NCBI RefSeq assembly: GCF_030063415.1
Contig: NZ_JASITA010000029.1
Coordinates: 1 to 64,000 of the forward strand
Reading direction: 5' to 3'
From: Streptomyces sp. H27-C3
Lineage (GTDB): Bacteria; Actinomycetota; Actinomycetes; Streptomycetales; Streptomycetaceae
Length of the DNA: 64,000 nucleotides
Shown one piece after another: positions 24,547 through 34,699 of this stretch. Within the stretch, counting starts at the first letter, position 1; every line of letters starts with the position of its first letter. The translations under genes and the position numbers were made by a program. Under the pieces are notes generated by a model. It made no database searches, was not told the origin of the DNA, and saw nothing but the letters and a program-made list of their open reading frames with translations.

Positions 24547-25905
24547 TCAAACCAAAAGACGTGCTAGGCTGGCGCCTCGGCTCTCCTGCTCCTCCAGGAC
24601 GGGGCGGCCGACGGGGCAGGGACGTGCCGCCGTGCCTGCCCCACCCTTCCTTCCCGCCCGAGGGGCCCGAGCCGCGCGCTCGTAGACGGCGAGCGTCTCG
24701 GCCGCCGCGGACTGCCAACTCAGGCCGCGCGCATGACGTACACCCGCCAGGCCCAGCTGCGCACCGGCAGCGGGCCGCTGGGCGAACCACAGCAGCCGAC
24801 GCGCGTACGCCGCAGGGTCGTGGCCGTCGACCAGCAGGCCAGTGACCCCGTCCCGCACCGCCGTCGGCAGACCGCCGACCGCGGCCGCGAGCACGGGTGT
24901 GCCGCAGGCCTGCGCCTCCAGGGCGACCAGGCCGAACGACTCACTGCGGGAGGGCACCACCAGCACATCGGCCGCCCGGTACCAGTCCGCCAACTCCGTC
25001 TGAGGTTTGGCGGGTTCGAAGCGTACGGCGTCCAGCACGCCCAGCTCGGAGCAGAGCGCCGGCAGGCTCCCCGGCCGGTCGGCCCCGGGCCCGCTGAGAC
25101 CACCGACCACCGGCACCACCAGCCGGCGGCGCAGCCCGGGTGCCATCCGCAGCAGCTCGGCGACCGCCCGCACCAGCACGTCGGGGGCCTTCAGCGGCTG
25201 GATCCGGCCGACGAAGAGCGGCACGAAGGCGTCCCGGGGAAGGCCCAGGCGGGCCCGCGCCGCCTGCCTGCCGTCGGCGGGGCAGAAGGTCAGGGTGTCC
25301 ACGCCGGGACGCACCACGTCGGTACGGACCGGGGTCGCGCCGTACAGGCCACGGAGCGCGTTCGCCTCGTCGGCGGTGTTGGCGATCAACCGGTCGGCTC
25401 CGCACACCACTTGTTCCTCACCGCGTATCCGCAGCTCCGGCTCGGGGACGTCCCCGGCGGCGAGCGCCGCGTTCTTCACCCGCGCGAGGGTGTGCATGGT
25501 GTGGACGAGCGGGATCCGCCAGTGCGCGGCGGCCAGCAGGCCGACCTGCCCGGACAGCCAGTAGTGCGAGTGCAGCAGGTCGTACGGGCGACCCGCGCGG
25601 CCGGACTCGGCGCGCAGCAGGGCGAGGGCGAACTCCACCAGCCGGCCCGGCATTTCCTCCTTGGGCAACGCCCGGCGCGGGCCCGCCCGCAGGTGCCGTA
25701 CCCGGACTCCGGGGGCGAGCGGTACCTGGGGCGGGTGTCCCTCGCCCCGGCAGCGGGTGAACAGGTCGACCTCGGCGCCCAGTTCGGCCAGGGCGCGGGA
25801 GAGTTGGACCAGGTAGACGTTCATGCCGCCCGCATCGCCCGTACCGGGCTGATGGAGCGGCGAGGTGTGGACGCTGAGCAGGGCGACGCGCAGAGGCGAA
25901 GGCAC
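24547..25905 (-). CDS. MshA-type glycosyltransferase (GT4), second copy in a biosynthetic cluster
   Basis: The product is 452 residues from GTG 25905, with GGGAG seven bases upstream. It closely follows D-inositol-3-phosphate GlcNAc-transferase MshA: opening RVALLSVHTSPLHQPG with GDAGGMNVYLVQLSR, then HSHYWLSGQVGLLAAAHW, HTMHTLARVKNAAL and the GT4 nucleotide-sugar motif SRSESFGLVALEAQACGTPV. MshA makes the GlcNAc-inositol core of mycothiol. Its place beside a tRNA-synthetase-like enzyme and near a PIG-L deacetylase mirrors the mycothiol set MshA/MshB/MshC, so it may glycosylate an inositol-like acceptor for a secondary metabolite, or boost thiol supply. The last 45 residues are an unconserved basic tail. 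Confidence 0.8.
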   Translation of the reverse strand: MPSPLRVALLSVHTSPLHQPGTGDAGGMNVYLVQLSRALAELGAEVDLFTRCRGEGHPPQVPLAPGVRVRHLRAGPRRALPKEEMPGRLVEFALALLRAESGRAGRPYDLLHSHYWLSGQVGLLAAAHWRIPLVHTMHTLARVKNAALAAGDVPEPELRIRGEEQVVCGADRLIANTADEANALRGLYGATPVRTDVVRPGVDTLTFCPADGRQAARARLGLPRDAFVPLFVGRIQPLKAPDVLVRAVAELLRMAPGLRRRLVVPVVGGLSGPGADRPGSLPALCSELGVLDAVRFEPAKPQTELADWYRAADVLVVPSRSESFGLVALEAQACGTPVLAAAVGGLPTAVRDGVTGLLVDGHDPAAYARRLLWFAQRPAAGAQLGLAGVRHARGLSWQSAAAETLAVYERAARAPRAGRKGGAGTAARPCPVGRPVLEEQESRGASLARLLV

Positions 25906-26001
25906 GTGGGCTCTCCCGGGTGGGTGGGCCACGTGCCCCGCCGCGCGGGTATCCACTGCCGCGGGTACCGACGCCCGACCACGCGGCGGGTTCGTACGGA
26001 T

Positions 26002-26109
26002 GGGTGGTGCGGGTCGGACGGGTGGTGCGGGTCGGACGGGTGGTGCGGGTCGGTCGGGTGGTGCGGGTCGGACGGGTGGTGCGGGTCGGTGGGGTGGTGC
26101 GGGTCGATG
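26002..26109. repeat. Six tandem copies of an 18-bp repeat
   Basis: The unit GGGTGGTGCGGGTCGGAC recurs six times with few changes in the 236-bp gap between the MetRS-like gene and the MshA-like gene. Such an array is prone to slippage and could alter transcript spacing between the two genes. Confidence 0.85.
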
Positions 26110-26141
26110 GACAGTGCGGTTCGGGCGAGGGAGCGGGTGGG

Positions 26142-27731
26142 TCAGAAGCCGAAGACCGGGCCGGTGGGGGGCGCCAGCCGGGTGCCGGGTGCGGGCGCCG
26201 CGAGCGCGTCCAGGTCGACTGCCCGGCCTCGCGCGACGCCCAGCACGTCCGCCAGCCGGTCCGCGCCCTCGGGCATCACCGGACCGGCCCAGGCAGCCAG
26301 GGCGCAAGCCACGGTTAACTGCGCGACCAGCGGCGGCAGATGGCGCCCGCCGCCGCCCGGGCGGCGGCCCTCGTGGCTGTTGACGTGTCCGAAGTCGGCC
26401 GCTGAGCGCACGACTTCGTCGAGTACCGCCACGGCCCGGCGCGGGTCGAAGGACTCGGGCCCGTACGCCTCGCGCAGTTCCTGCACGGCCCGCGCCAGCC
26501 TGCGCCGCTGCACCTCCCAACCGGCGCCCCCGGGCAGGGCCGCCGGGACCAGACCGGCGCACTCCTCGCGCACGGCGGCGAACAGCCCCGACAGCCAGCT
26601 GTTCCAGGTGTCGTCCAGGACATGGCGGGCGACGGCGAGCCGGTCGCGGTCGAAGTCGGTGCTGCGGCCCTGCGGGCGCGCCCCGATGACGTGCCGGCGC
26701 ACCGTGTCGGAGCCGTACTCGGTGAGCAGGTCCAGCGCCCACACGGCGTGCCGCTTGCCGTTGGTGACGCTCTCACCGCCGATCCGGTAGGACTCGTTGA
26801 CGCAGAAGTCCTGCGGCAGCTTCACGCCCCGCGCGAGGAGGATCGCGGGCAGCAGCACCGCGTGACAGAAGGCGTGTCCGAAGCCGCAGAAGTGCATGGT
26901 CTGCTCGGGCAGCGGCTTCTTGTCGAAGCCGTACCCGAAAAGGTGCATGGCGGCGGCCTCGAAGCAGGCGTCGATGCGATGGCCGGGGAATCCGTTGCCG
27001 GACACGTCGGGCACCGGGACGCCCCAGTCGCCCGGGTGGCCCACCGCCACGTCGGGCAGCCCGTCCTCGACGAGGCTCTCGCACAACGCGGCCAGTCTCG
27101 GCGGCAGTTCGGCCGCCGCCCAGTGGTCGGCCAGCCGCTCCCTGAAGGGCTCAAGAGGCAGGTAGAGCCGCCGGCAGCGGCGCAGCCGCGGCACGGTCCC
27201 GCACAGCGCGCAGGTGGGCGTGATGAGGTCGCCGCAGTCGTTGGGCCGAGCGCACTCGCGGCACATCCCGCCGTCGCTGACGGCGCCGCAGTGCGGGCAG
27301 CGGCCGGTGACATGCGCGCCGTGCAGCCAGCGGTCGCAGGGCTCGCAGTGGGGCAGCAGACGGGTCCGGGCGGCGATGACCCCTTCGGCGTACAGGCGGC
27401 CGAAGAGGTCCTGCATCCAGCGGCTGTACCCGCGGTCGCGCCGGGGCCTCACGATGTGGTCGAACTCCACGCCGGAGCGCAGCCAGTCGGCGGCGATCGC
27501 CGCGTAGTAGCCCTCGGCGACCTCTTCGGGCTTGCGCCCGGCGCGCAGGGCCCGGAGTTCGACCGAGGTGGCGTGGTCGGCGGTGCCCGCGGTGAACAGG
27601 ACGGGCTGCCCGTCGGCGCGCAGAAAACGGCTGAGCACGTCGGCGGCGACGTAGGGGCCTGCCAGATGACCGACGTGGAGCTCACCGTGGGTGGCGGGCG
27701 GGGTCGCAGTGATCCAGAGAGGTGTACTCAT
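26142..27731 (-). CDS. Methionyl-tRNA-synthetase-like enzyme with degenerate KMSKS site and a TTA codon
   Basis: The product is 529 residues from ATG 27731 (AAGGAGG seven bases upstream). It is a class I aminoacyl-tRNA synthetase of MetRS type: HVGH at residues 19-22, Cys-rich zinc region of residues 125-180 (HCEPCDRWLHG, RCPHCG, MCREC, CALCG), and the MetRS fold to the anticodon-binding helices. The KMSKS loop reads VTNGKRH around Lys 326, so tRNA charging may be lost. MetRS-like proteins in biosynthetic clusters join amines or amino acids, as in hydrazine synthetases, but no cupin partner is present. A TTA codon (26316-26318) makes it bldA-dependent. It is co-directional with the SDR upstream, 36 bp apart. 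Confidence 0.8.
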   Translation of the reverse strand: MSTPLWITATPPATHGELHVGHLAGPYVAADVLSRFLRADGQPVLFTAGTADHATSVELRALRAGRKPEEVAEGYYAAIAADWLRSGVEFDHIVRPRRDRGYSRWMQDLFGRLYAEGVIAARTRLLPHCEPCDRWLHGAHVTGRCPHCGAVSDGGMCRECARPNDCGDLITPTCALCGTVPRLRRCRRLYLPLEPFRERLADHWAAAELPPRLAALCESLVEDGLPDVAVGHPGDWGVPVPDVSGNGFPGHRIDACFEAAAMHLFGYGFDKKPLPEQTMHFCGFGHAFCHAVLLPAILLARGVKLPQDFCVNESYRIGGESVTNGKRHAVWALDLLTEYGSDTVRRHVIGARPQGRSTDFDRDRLAVARHVLDDTWNSWLSGLFAAVREECAGLVPAALPGGAGWEVQRRRLARAVQELREAYGPESFDPRRAVAVLDEVVRSAADFGHVNSHEGRRPGGGGRHLPPLVAQLTVACALAAWAGPVMPEGADRLADVLGVARGRAVDLDALAAPAPGTRLAPPTGPVFGF

Positions 27732-27767
27732 GGACGGACCTCCTTGACGCTGTTGTGCGGGGCTCAA

Positions 27768-28514
27768 TCAGCGGGGCTCGAAGTGGAAGGAGCGGATGTA
27801 GCAGTCACGCGGCTGTTCGACGGCGTAGGCGATGCATTCGAAGAGCGCCTGGGTCGTGAGTTTCTCGTCGGGGCACGGTATTTCTCCGGTCTCCCTGCCT
27901 ATGCCCTCCCATTCCGCGGAGCGCGGATCGGACGTGGCGAAGTCCGGCGGGAAGAGCGAGAAGACACGGACGCCGGAGGGGCGCAGCCGGCGGGAGAGAA
28001 TGTCGGCGAATCCGGCCTGGGCGCTCTTGGCCGCGTAGAAGGCCTCGTGCACGGCGGGCGCGCCACCGCCGCCCATTCCCTGGACCGCGACCATATTGAC
28101 GATGTCGGGCCGCGAGGAGAGCCGCAGCAGAGGCAGGAAATGCTTGACCATCAGCACGGTCCCGCCGGCCGTCGACTCGATCGTCTCGACGATCTGGGCG
28201 TCCGACGCCTCCTCCAGCTCCATCCCGTCCAGCCAGCGCGCACCATTGTTGACCAGTAGGTCCACATGGTCGGTGTGCTCGCCGACCTGCCGGGCGAAGG
28301 CCCGTATCTCGGCCGGGTCGCTCAGGTCGCAGCCGAAGGCGTGGATACGGTCCCGGGCGGCCCCCAGCACTTCGGTGCGGGTCCGTTCCGCCGCTTCCAC
28401 GGTGCGGGCCGAGACATATACCTCGGCCCCTAGGTGGGCGAATCCGATGGCGAGTGCCCGGCCGAAATCACGGGACGCCCCGGTCATCACGACCCGTAGG
28501 TTCTCGAATTTCAT
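27768..28514 (-). CDS. Short-chain dehydrogenase/reductase
   Basis: The 248-residue product is a classical SDR: cofactor motif TGASRDFGRAL, the NNGA motif (LLVNNGARWL), and the catalytic YxxxK (FYAAKSAQAG). Arg in SARTVEA favours NADPH. The usual catalytic Ser position before the Tyr reads NMVAVQG, with no Ser visible, which may change activity. It lies between the PrpF-like gene and the MetRS-like gene and probably shares their transcript. The substrate is unknown. Confidence 0.8.
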   Translation of the reverse strand: MKFENLRVVMTGASRDFGRALAIGFAHLGAEVYVSARTVEAAERTRTEVLGAARDRIHAFGCDLSDPAEIRAFARQVGEHTDHVDLLVNNGARWLDGMELEEASDAQIVETIESTAGGTVLMVKHFLPLLRLSSRPDIVNMVAVQGMGGGGAPAVHEAFYAAKSAQAGFADILSRRLRPSGVRVFSLFPPDFATSDPRSAEWEGIGRETGEIPCPDEKLTTQALFECIAYAVEQPRDCYIRSFHFEPR

Positions 28515-28644
28515 CCTCTTCTACTCCCCGGTCAGGATCCGAATGCGAGTGAATTCCAGCCGCGCCCAAGGGAATTACCGGCGGAAGGCTCCCCACCAGA
28601 GTGGCAGAGGAAGAACGGCGGAGCCCCGGAATCGAGGTGCGCAT

Positions 28645-29769
28645 TCACGCCGTGACGTGGATACGCCACGGCAGCGCGACGGCCCGTTCGACGACGTGGG
28701 CGCGCTTGCCGTACACACTGACGCGGCGCAGCGCGGCGCCGTCGGCGGTGGGCGTGGCTGCGGCGACGACGGCGCCGCCGGGCGTTTCGATGTGCAGCGC
28801 TCCGGTCGCACAACCAGCTGTCCGCGCGAGCCTGTTGGGTACGGTCCCGGGCACGGTGGTCGCCGCCGCGAGACATACGGCGCCGGTGAGGGCCAGTGCG
28901 GGGTGCCAGCCGGGGACGGTCGGCGCGCGCACCGCCAGCCGTCCGTCCCGGTACGCCCCGACGGCCGCGATCTTCGGCAGGGCGCCGCGCGGCGGATGCC
29001 CGAGCAGCCGGGCGGCGGCGGCGCGCAGCCGCAGCAGCCGCACGAAGTCCTCGGTCCCGGCGTCGAACAGCTCGTCGCGGCTCCGCAGTCCCAACTCCGT
29101 CGCGTCGACGAAGACATAGGGGTTGCCCAGGCTCACCACTGACACCGACGCCGGGTCCGCGCCGATCCGCTGGACCGGGGTGCCGGTCGGCAGCAGGCCG
29201 GCGAGCGGCAGCGCGGGCGACCGGTCGAAGTGCACGGTGTACGAGCCGTCCGCGGCGGGTTCGCACACGACGGTGTCCCCGCCGTTGCCCGTGTTCGCCA
29301 CCCGCACCCGGGTCGCCCCGGCGCCGCGCCGCGCGCCGACGACGCAGGCGAGCATCGAGTGCCCGCAGCCGCTGCGGAAGTCGAAGCCGCCGTCGGGCAG
29401 GCACTGCACGAAGCGGTAGTCGAGGTCGTGGGCGGGGTCGGCGGAAGTCCCGTACAGGGCGATCTTCCGGATCGCGCCGCGTCCGCTGCTCTCCAGCCAC
29501 TGGCGCACGGCGGTCAGCTCGGCGCGCAGGGCGAGTGCCCCGGCCGGGACGTGGTCGCGGTTGATGACGAGGGTCGGTCCAGGCGCACCCTCGGCCCGTA
29601 CGACGTCGGCCCGCACGAGACCCGCCCGTGCGACACCGGCCCGCACAGGGCCCTGCCGTCCCACACGGGCCCGCACCGCACCGGCCCGCACCGCGTCCGC
29701 CCGCGCCGCATCGGCGATCACGCGGCGACGCGCACCGGCACGGATCCGGCGGCCGGCTGTCCTCTCCAC
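28645..29769 (-). CDS. PrpF/diaminopimelate-epimerase-fold protein
   Basis: The protein has the two-domain DapF/PrpF fold used by cofactor-independent racemases, isomerases and tautomerases. A catalytic Cys is likely in DFRSGCGHSML, and PrpF-type segments PKIAAVGAY and VSLGNPYVFVDA follow. PrpF relatives include 4-oxalomesaconate tautomerase and aconitate isomerase, so substrate prediction is open. The start at 29769 overlaps the asparagine-synthetase stop by 52 bases. The first 60 residues are an Arg/Ala/Val repeat with no counterpart in PrpF, so the true start may be later, for example GTG 29616. Confidence 0.65.
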   Translation of the reverse strand: MERTAGRRIRAGARRRVIADAARADAVRAGAVRARVGRQGPVRAGVARAGLVRADVVRAEGAPGPTLVINRDHVPAGALALRAELTAVRQWLESSGRGAIRKIALYGTSADPAHDLDYRFVQCLPDGGFDFRSGCGHSMLACVVGARRGAGATRVRVANTGNGGDTVVCEPAADGSYTVHFDRSPALPLAGLLPTGTPVQRIGADPASVSVVSLGNPYVFVDATELGLRSRDELFDAGTEDFVRLLRLRAAAARLLGHPPRGALPKIAAVGAYRDGRLAVRAPTVPGWHPALALTGAVCLAAATTVPGTVPNRLARTAGCATGALHIETPGGAVVAAATPTADGAALRRVSVYGKRAHVVERAVALPWRIHVTA

Positions 29770-31529
29770 AGCTCATGGACCAGCAGCGCCCACACGGCGA
29801 GCGCAGTCGTGTCCGTGGGCCGGGCGGCCTGTCGCGCCAGCAGCGCCTGGACGCGGTCCGCCCGCAACCGGCCGTCGTGGTGGACGCGGCCCGGGGACAG
29901 GGTGTCGCGGGCCAGCTCCATCAGCGGGCTGCCCGCAGTGAGCATCGCGCCGAGCGGCAGGGTGAACGGCTGCTTGGGACGGCGCAGTACCGCTTCGGGT
30001 ACCAGGCCGCGGCCCGCCGCGTACAGCGCGCGCTTGCCGGTCCTCGCCGCAGCCGGCAGCCGCCCGGCGAGTGCGGCCATCGCGGGCTGGCAGAACGGCA
30101 TCCGGGCCTCGACCGCCCACGCCATGCTCAGGTGGTCGACGCGCCGCAGGTGGTACGCGGGCAACCGGTGGCGGGTCTCGAAGCCGGTGACCGTGGCGAT
30201 CCGGGCGGTCGGCGCGGCCCGGAGGTCCGCCGCGATCCGCTCGCTGTCGGAGCCGCGGTCGGCGATGAGCGCCCGGTACGCCGGGGTGTAGAGCCACTCC
30301 CGCAGCGGGCGCGGCACGGCGGCGAGTGCCTCGACGTACGGGCTCACCCAGTCCGCGCCGGGCGGTGCGGCCAGCGCGGCGCGCACCCGGTCGTATCCGC
30401 CGAACAGCTCGTCCGCGCCGTCCCCCGTCAGCGCCACCGTGAAGCCGGCCTCGCGGACGGCGCGGAAGAGGGCGTACGTGGAGAGGGTGATCGGGTCGGC
30501 GTTGGGCTGGCCGAGGTGCTGGACGGCGCGCGGCAGCAGCTCCGCGAACTCGGCCGGATCCAGCTCGACCTGGTGATGGACGGTGCCGGCCCGCCGGGCC
30601 ACGGCGCGGGCGTACCCGTGCTCGGCTCCCGGCCAGCGCCCCCGGTAGGTGAGGTGGAAGCTGTGCGGCGGGGGCGCGCCGACGGCCCGTGCGTGCTCGG
30701 CGGCCAGCGCGGTGACCAGCCCGGAGTCCAGGCCTCCGCTGGTGATGGCGCACAGCGGCACGTCGGCGCGGGCGAGCCGCCGCACTTCGCGCCGCAGGAC
30801 GGTGCGGGCGTCACCGCGCGGGGCGGGCGCCCTGGGCGTACGCCGGTGGACCCTCAGCCCGTACGCCCCGGTGGCCACCGCCGTGGCACCGGGCGGCAGC
30901 GTCCGCACGCCGCGCAGGGCGGTGGCCTCGCCGAGCGGGGTCCTGGTCGCCAGGACGCTGTCGAGGGCCTCTTCGCGCGGGTCGGCGGGCACGTCACGGA
31001 AGGCGAGCAGCGCGGGCAGCTCGGAGGCGAACCGCACTCCGCCGCCGCTTCCACTTCCGCCGCTTCCGCCGCTTCCGGAGTGGTAGTAGATGCCTTTCAT
31101 CCCCATGTCGTCGACGGCCAGGACCAGTTGGGGCGGGCCTCCGGGGCGCACATCGACGACGGCGATGGCGAACATGCCGTCCAGCTGCGCGGCGAAGTCG
31201 GCGCCGTACTCGGCGTACAGCGCGGGCAGCACCTGGCCGTCGCAGGCGCCCGGTATGCGGTGCCCGCGCGCGGCCATGCGGCGGCGCAGCTCGTGGTGGT
31301 TGTAGATCTCGCCGTTGAGTACGACGAGGACTCCGGGCACCGAGGCGAGCCGGTAGGGCTGGCGGCCGTGCGCCGGGTCGGTGACGGCGAGCCGGTCGCA
31401 CCCCAGCGACCAGCCGGGGCCGACCAGCGTGCCGTGCTCGTCGGGCCCGCCGTGCCGCTGTCGCGCCGAGACCTCCGCCAGTTCGGGGCGGGTCACCCGG
31501 GTGGCGAAGGAGCCGAAGATTCTACACAT
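29718..31529 (-). CDS. Glutamine-dependent asparagine synthetase-family amidotransferase
   Basis: The 603-residue product has both AsnB domains. The N-terminal glutaminase uses Cys2 (MCRIFGSF) with typical RHGGPDEHG and NGEIYNH motifs. The synthetase domain has the PP-loop SGGLDSGLV and the GDGADELFGGY motif. A Gly/Ser-only insert (SGSGGSGGSGSGG) near residue 155 is unusual. AsnB makes asparagine from aspartate, but cluster-borne copies often amidate other carboxylates or form beta-lactams. It heads a minus-strand unit with the PrpF-like, SDR, MetRS-like and MshA-like genes, so it probably supplies an amide or Asn for that product. Confidence 0.88.
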   Translation of the reverse strand: MCRIFGSFATRVTRPELAEVSARQRHGGPDEHGTLVGPGWSLGCDRLAVTDPAHGRQPYRLASVPGVLVVLNGEIYNHHELRRRMAARGHRIPGACDGQVLPALYAEYGADFAAQLDGMFAIAVVDVRPGGPPQLVLAVDDMGMKGIYYHSGSGGSGGSGSGGGVRFASELPALLAFRDVPADPREEALDSVLATRTPLGEATALRGVRTLPPGATAVATGAYGLRVHRRTPRAPAPRGDARTVLRREVRRLARADVPLCAITSGGLDSGLVTALAAEHARAVGAPPPHSFHLTYRGRWPGAEHGYARAVARRAGTVHHQVELDPAEFAELLPRAVQHLGQPNADPITLSTYALFRAVREAGFTVALTGDGADELFGGYDRVRAALAAPPGADWVSPYVEALAAVPRPLREWLYTPAYRALIADRGSDSERIAADLRAAPTARIATVTGFETRHRLPAYHLRRVDHLSMAWAVEARMPFCQPAMAALAGRLPAAARTGKRALYAAGRGLVPEAVLRRPKQPFTLPLGAMLTAGSPLMELARDTLSPGRVHHDGRLRADRVQALLARQAARPTDTTALAVWALLVHELWRGQPAAGSVPVRVAA

Positions 31530-31675
31530 GCCGGAAGCCTCCGATTCCTACCATTACTGGACGTGCCCAATAATTTGAAGCTACCAATTATTTTGCTGGC
31601 GCGTAAGCGCCATGTCCAGATCACGCCACCGCCACCGTCTTGCCGACGGGCTCCCGAGCCCAACAGGCTGTCCCC
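31530..31675. promoter_or_regulatory. AT-rich divergent promoter region with an inverted repeat
   Basis: This 146-bp gap separates the asparagine-synthetase unit (minus) from the PIG-L gene (plus). It contains the dyad AATAATT at 31569-31575 and AATTATT at 31586-31592, in an AT-rich island. It may hold an operator for a cluster regulator. Clear -35/-10 hexamers could not be assigned. Confidence 0.4.
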
Positions 31676-32440
31676 ATGACCGACTTCGCGACCGCACCGG
31701 CAACCGCCCCCGCGACCGGCCGAGCAGACCGCAGCGCGCCGGAAAGCCTGCTGGTGGTGGCCGCGCACCCGGACGACATCGAGTTCTGCGTCAGCGGCAC
31801 GGTGATGAACTGGATCGCGCGCGGCACGTCCGTGACGTACTGCATCGTCACGGACGGTGGTGCGGGCGGATACGACGAGAAACTGCCCCGGCAGGCCATG
31901 GCGGATCTGCGCCGCGCGGAGCAGACGCACTCCGCGAAGCTCAGCGGGGTGCGGGACGTGCGCTTCCTCGGCCACCCCGACAGCTTCGTCGAGCCGAGCG
32001 TGGAGCTGCGGCGCGACCTGTGCCGGGTGATCCGGCAGGTACGACCGCAGCGGGCGATCATCCCCAGCCCGGAGATCAACTGGGGGCGCCTCGCAGACCT
32101 CCACCCGGACCACCGCGCGGTCGGCGACGCGGCGCTCCGGGCGGTCTACCCGGAGGCCCGCAACCCCTTCGCGCACCCCGAACTCCTCAAGCAGGAGGGC
32201 CTGGAGCCGTGGATCGTGCCGGAGCTGTGGCTGATGACGGGCCCGACGCCGAACCAGTACGTGGACGTCACGGCGGTCTTCGCCCGCAAGGTCGAAGCAC
32301 TGCGCCTGCACACGTCCCAGACGGCCCACTTCGACGACCTGGCAGGCCTGTTGCGGAAGTGGCTGGCGGAGCACGGGAGGGCGGCGGGGTTGCCCGCCGG
32401 GCGGTTGGCGGAGGCGTTCCAGATCGTGGACGGCGGGTAG
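31676..32440 (+). CDS. PIG-L-family zinc deacetylase
   Basis: The product is 254 residues from ATG 31676. It is a LmbE/PIG-L metal-dependent deacetylase: AAHPDDIEF carries the zinc ligands, TDGGAGGYDE the loop, and LHPDHRAVGDAA the third zinc His. The family contains MshB (GlcNAc-Ins deacetylase), mycothiol S-conjugate amidase and BshB. With the MshA-like gene in the same region, a GlcNAc-glycoside is a plausible substrate. It is the only gene on the plus strand between the two minus-strand units, and no strong ribosome site precedes it. Confidence 0.82.
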   Translation: MTDFATAPATAPATGRADRSAPESLLVVAAHPDDIEFCVSGTVMNWIARGTSVTYCIVTDGGAGGYDEKLPRQAMADLRRAEQTHSAKLSGVRDVRFLGHPDSFVEPSVELRRDLCRVIRQVRPQRAIIPSPEINWGRLADLHPDHRAVGDAALRAVYPEARNPFAHPELLKQEGLEPWIVPELWLMTGPTPNQYVDVTAVFARKVEALRLHTSQTAHFDDLAGLLRKWLAEHGRAAGLPAGRLAEAFQIVDGG

Positions 32441-32460
32441 GGGCGGCGGGTCACGTGAGT

Positions 32461-32505
32461 GGTGGCCGCGCGGGTGGTGGCCGCGCGGGTGGTGGCCGCA
32501 TGGGC
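32461..32505. repeat. Three tandem copies of a 15-bp repeat
   Basis: GGTGGCCGCGCGGGT occurs twice perfectly and a third time with changes just after the PIG-L stop. It is non-coding. Confidence 0.7.
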
Positions 32506-32614
32506 GTGGGTTGCTGCGGCGCTGTTCCGCTGCCCGCCCCTTCCCACACCGGGGATCCGCCCCCGAACCCCGGTCCCCCGAAGGGTGTCCCGGAGTCCGG
32601 GGGCTCGCCCCTGC

Positions 32615-33271
32615 TCACCGATAGATGAGCAGCTCCTGCTCCGTCGCCCCGCTCAACCGGTAGCGGGTGGCGACGAGCGGGCGGCCGGCATGGATGCGGA
32701 TCAAGGTCGCCGCGTCGCCGTGGAAGCGGGCGGCCGGGCGGCCGTCGGCGGCGTTGCCCAGGATCAGCGGCTCCGGGCGGCCCGTGAGCGTGGCGTGCAG
32801 CAGCGGCGTATCGCGTCTGCGGCTTGCCCTGGCGAGGAGCGGCAGGGCGTACGCCGTGCCGTCACCGGCGTACGCACCGGGCCGGCCGCACGCCTCGCGC
32901 ACATCGCCCGCGTGTACCCACTCCCCGAGCGCGACCGTGTCCAGCTCGCCGTCGCCCGCCGCGATCACCGGGCCCGCCTCGGTGAAGCCGCGCTCCAGCT
33001 CGTCCAGGATCCGCGACAGCGGCCAGTGTTCGCGTTGCGCGACATCGGCGGCATTGGCCTCCGGCAGAAAAACGCCCTCTTCCAGGCGGCCATCGACGAT
33101 ACGGACCAGCGCCGCCCCACAGTGGGCGAGGACCTGGCGCACGGTCCAGCCGGGACAGGCCGTGCGGAGTTCGAAGCACTCGGGCGGCAGTGCCCGCAAC
33201 AGGGGCAGCAGGGCGTCGCGCTCGGTGCGCAGGAGCCGGCCGGGCAGCTCCGGGTCACGGATGTCGGACAT
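32615..33271 (-). CDS. Mycothiol-dependent maleylpyruvate isomerase (MDMPI)-family protein
   Basis: The 218-residue product has the DinB-like metal-binding N-terminal domain of the MDMPI family (TACPGWTVRQVLAHCGAALV, with helical bundle) and a C-terminal SCP2-like half (LHATLTGRPEPLILGNAADG). Family members use mycothiol or bind zinc; most have unknown substrates. It starts 9 bp after the ahcY stop, so it is the last gene of the long operon. Its presence next to thiol-related MshA and PIG-L homologues may point to mycothiol chemistry in the pathway. Confidence 0.7.
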   Translation of the reverse strand: MSDIRDPELPGRLLRTERDALLPLLRALPPECFELRTACPGWTVRQVLAHCGAALVRIVDGRLEEGVFLPEANAADVAQREHWPLSRILDELERGFTEAGPVIAAGDGELDTVALGEWVHAGDVREACGRPGAYAGDGTAYALPLLARASRRRDTPLLHATLTGRPEPLILGNAADGRPAARFHGDAATLIRIHAGRPLVATRYRLSGATEQELLIYR

Positions 33272-33280
33272 GGCTCGCCC

Positions 33281-34688
<1,408 letters not shown>

Positions 34689-34699
<11 letters not shown>

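Noticed and set aside
24733..26790. Plus-strand frame of 685 codons opposite the MshA-like and MetRS-like genes
   Set aside because: It is a mirror of two well-supported minus-strand genes, with no recognisable domain.
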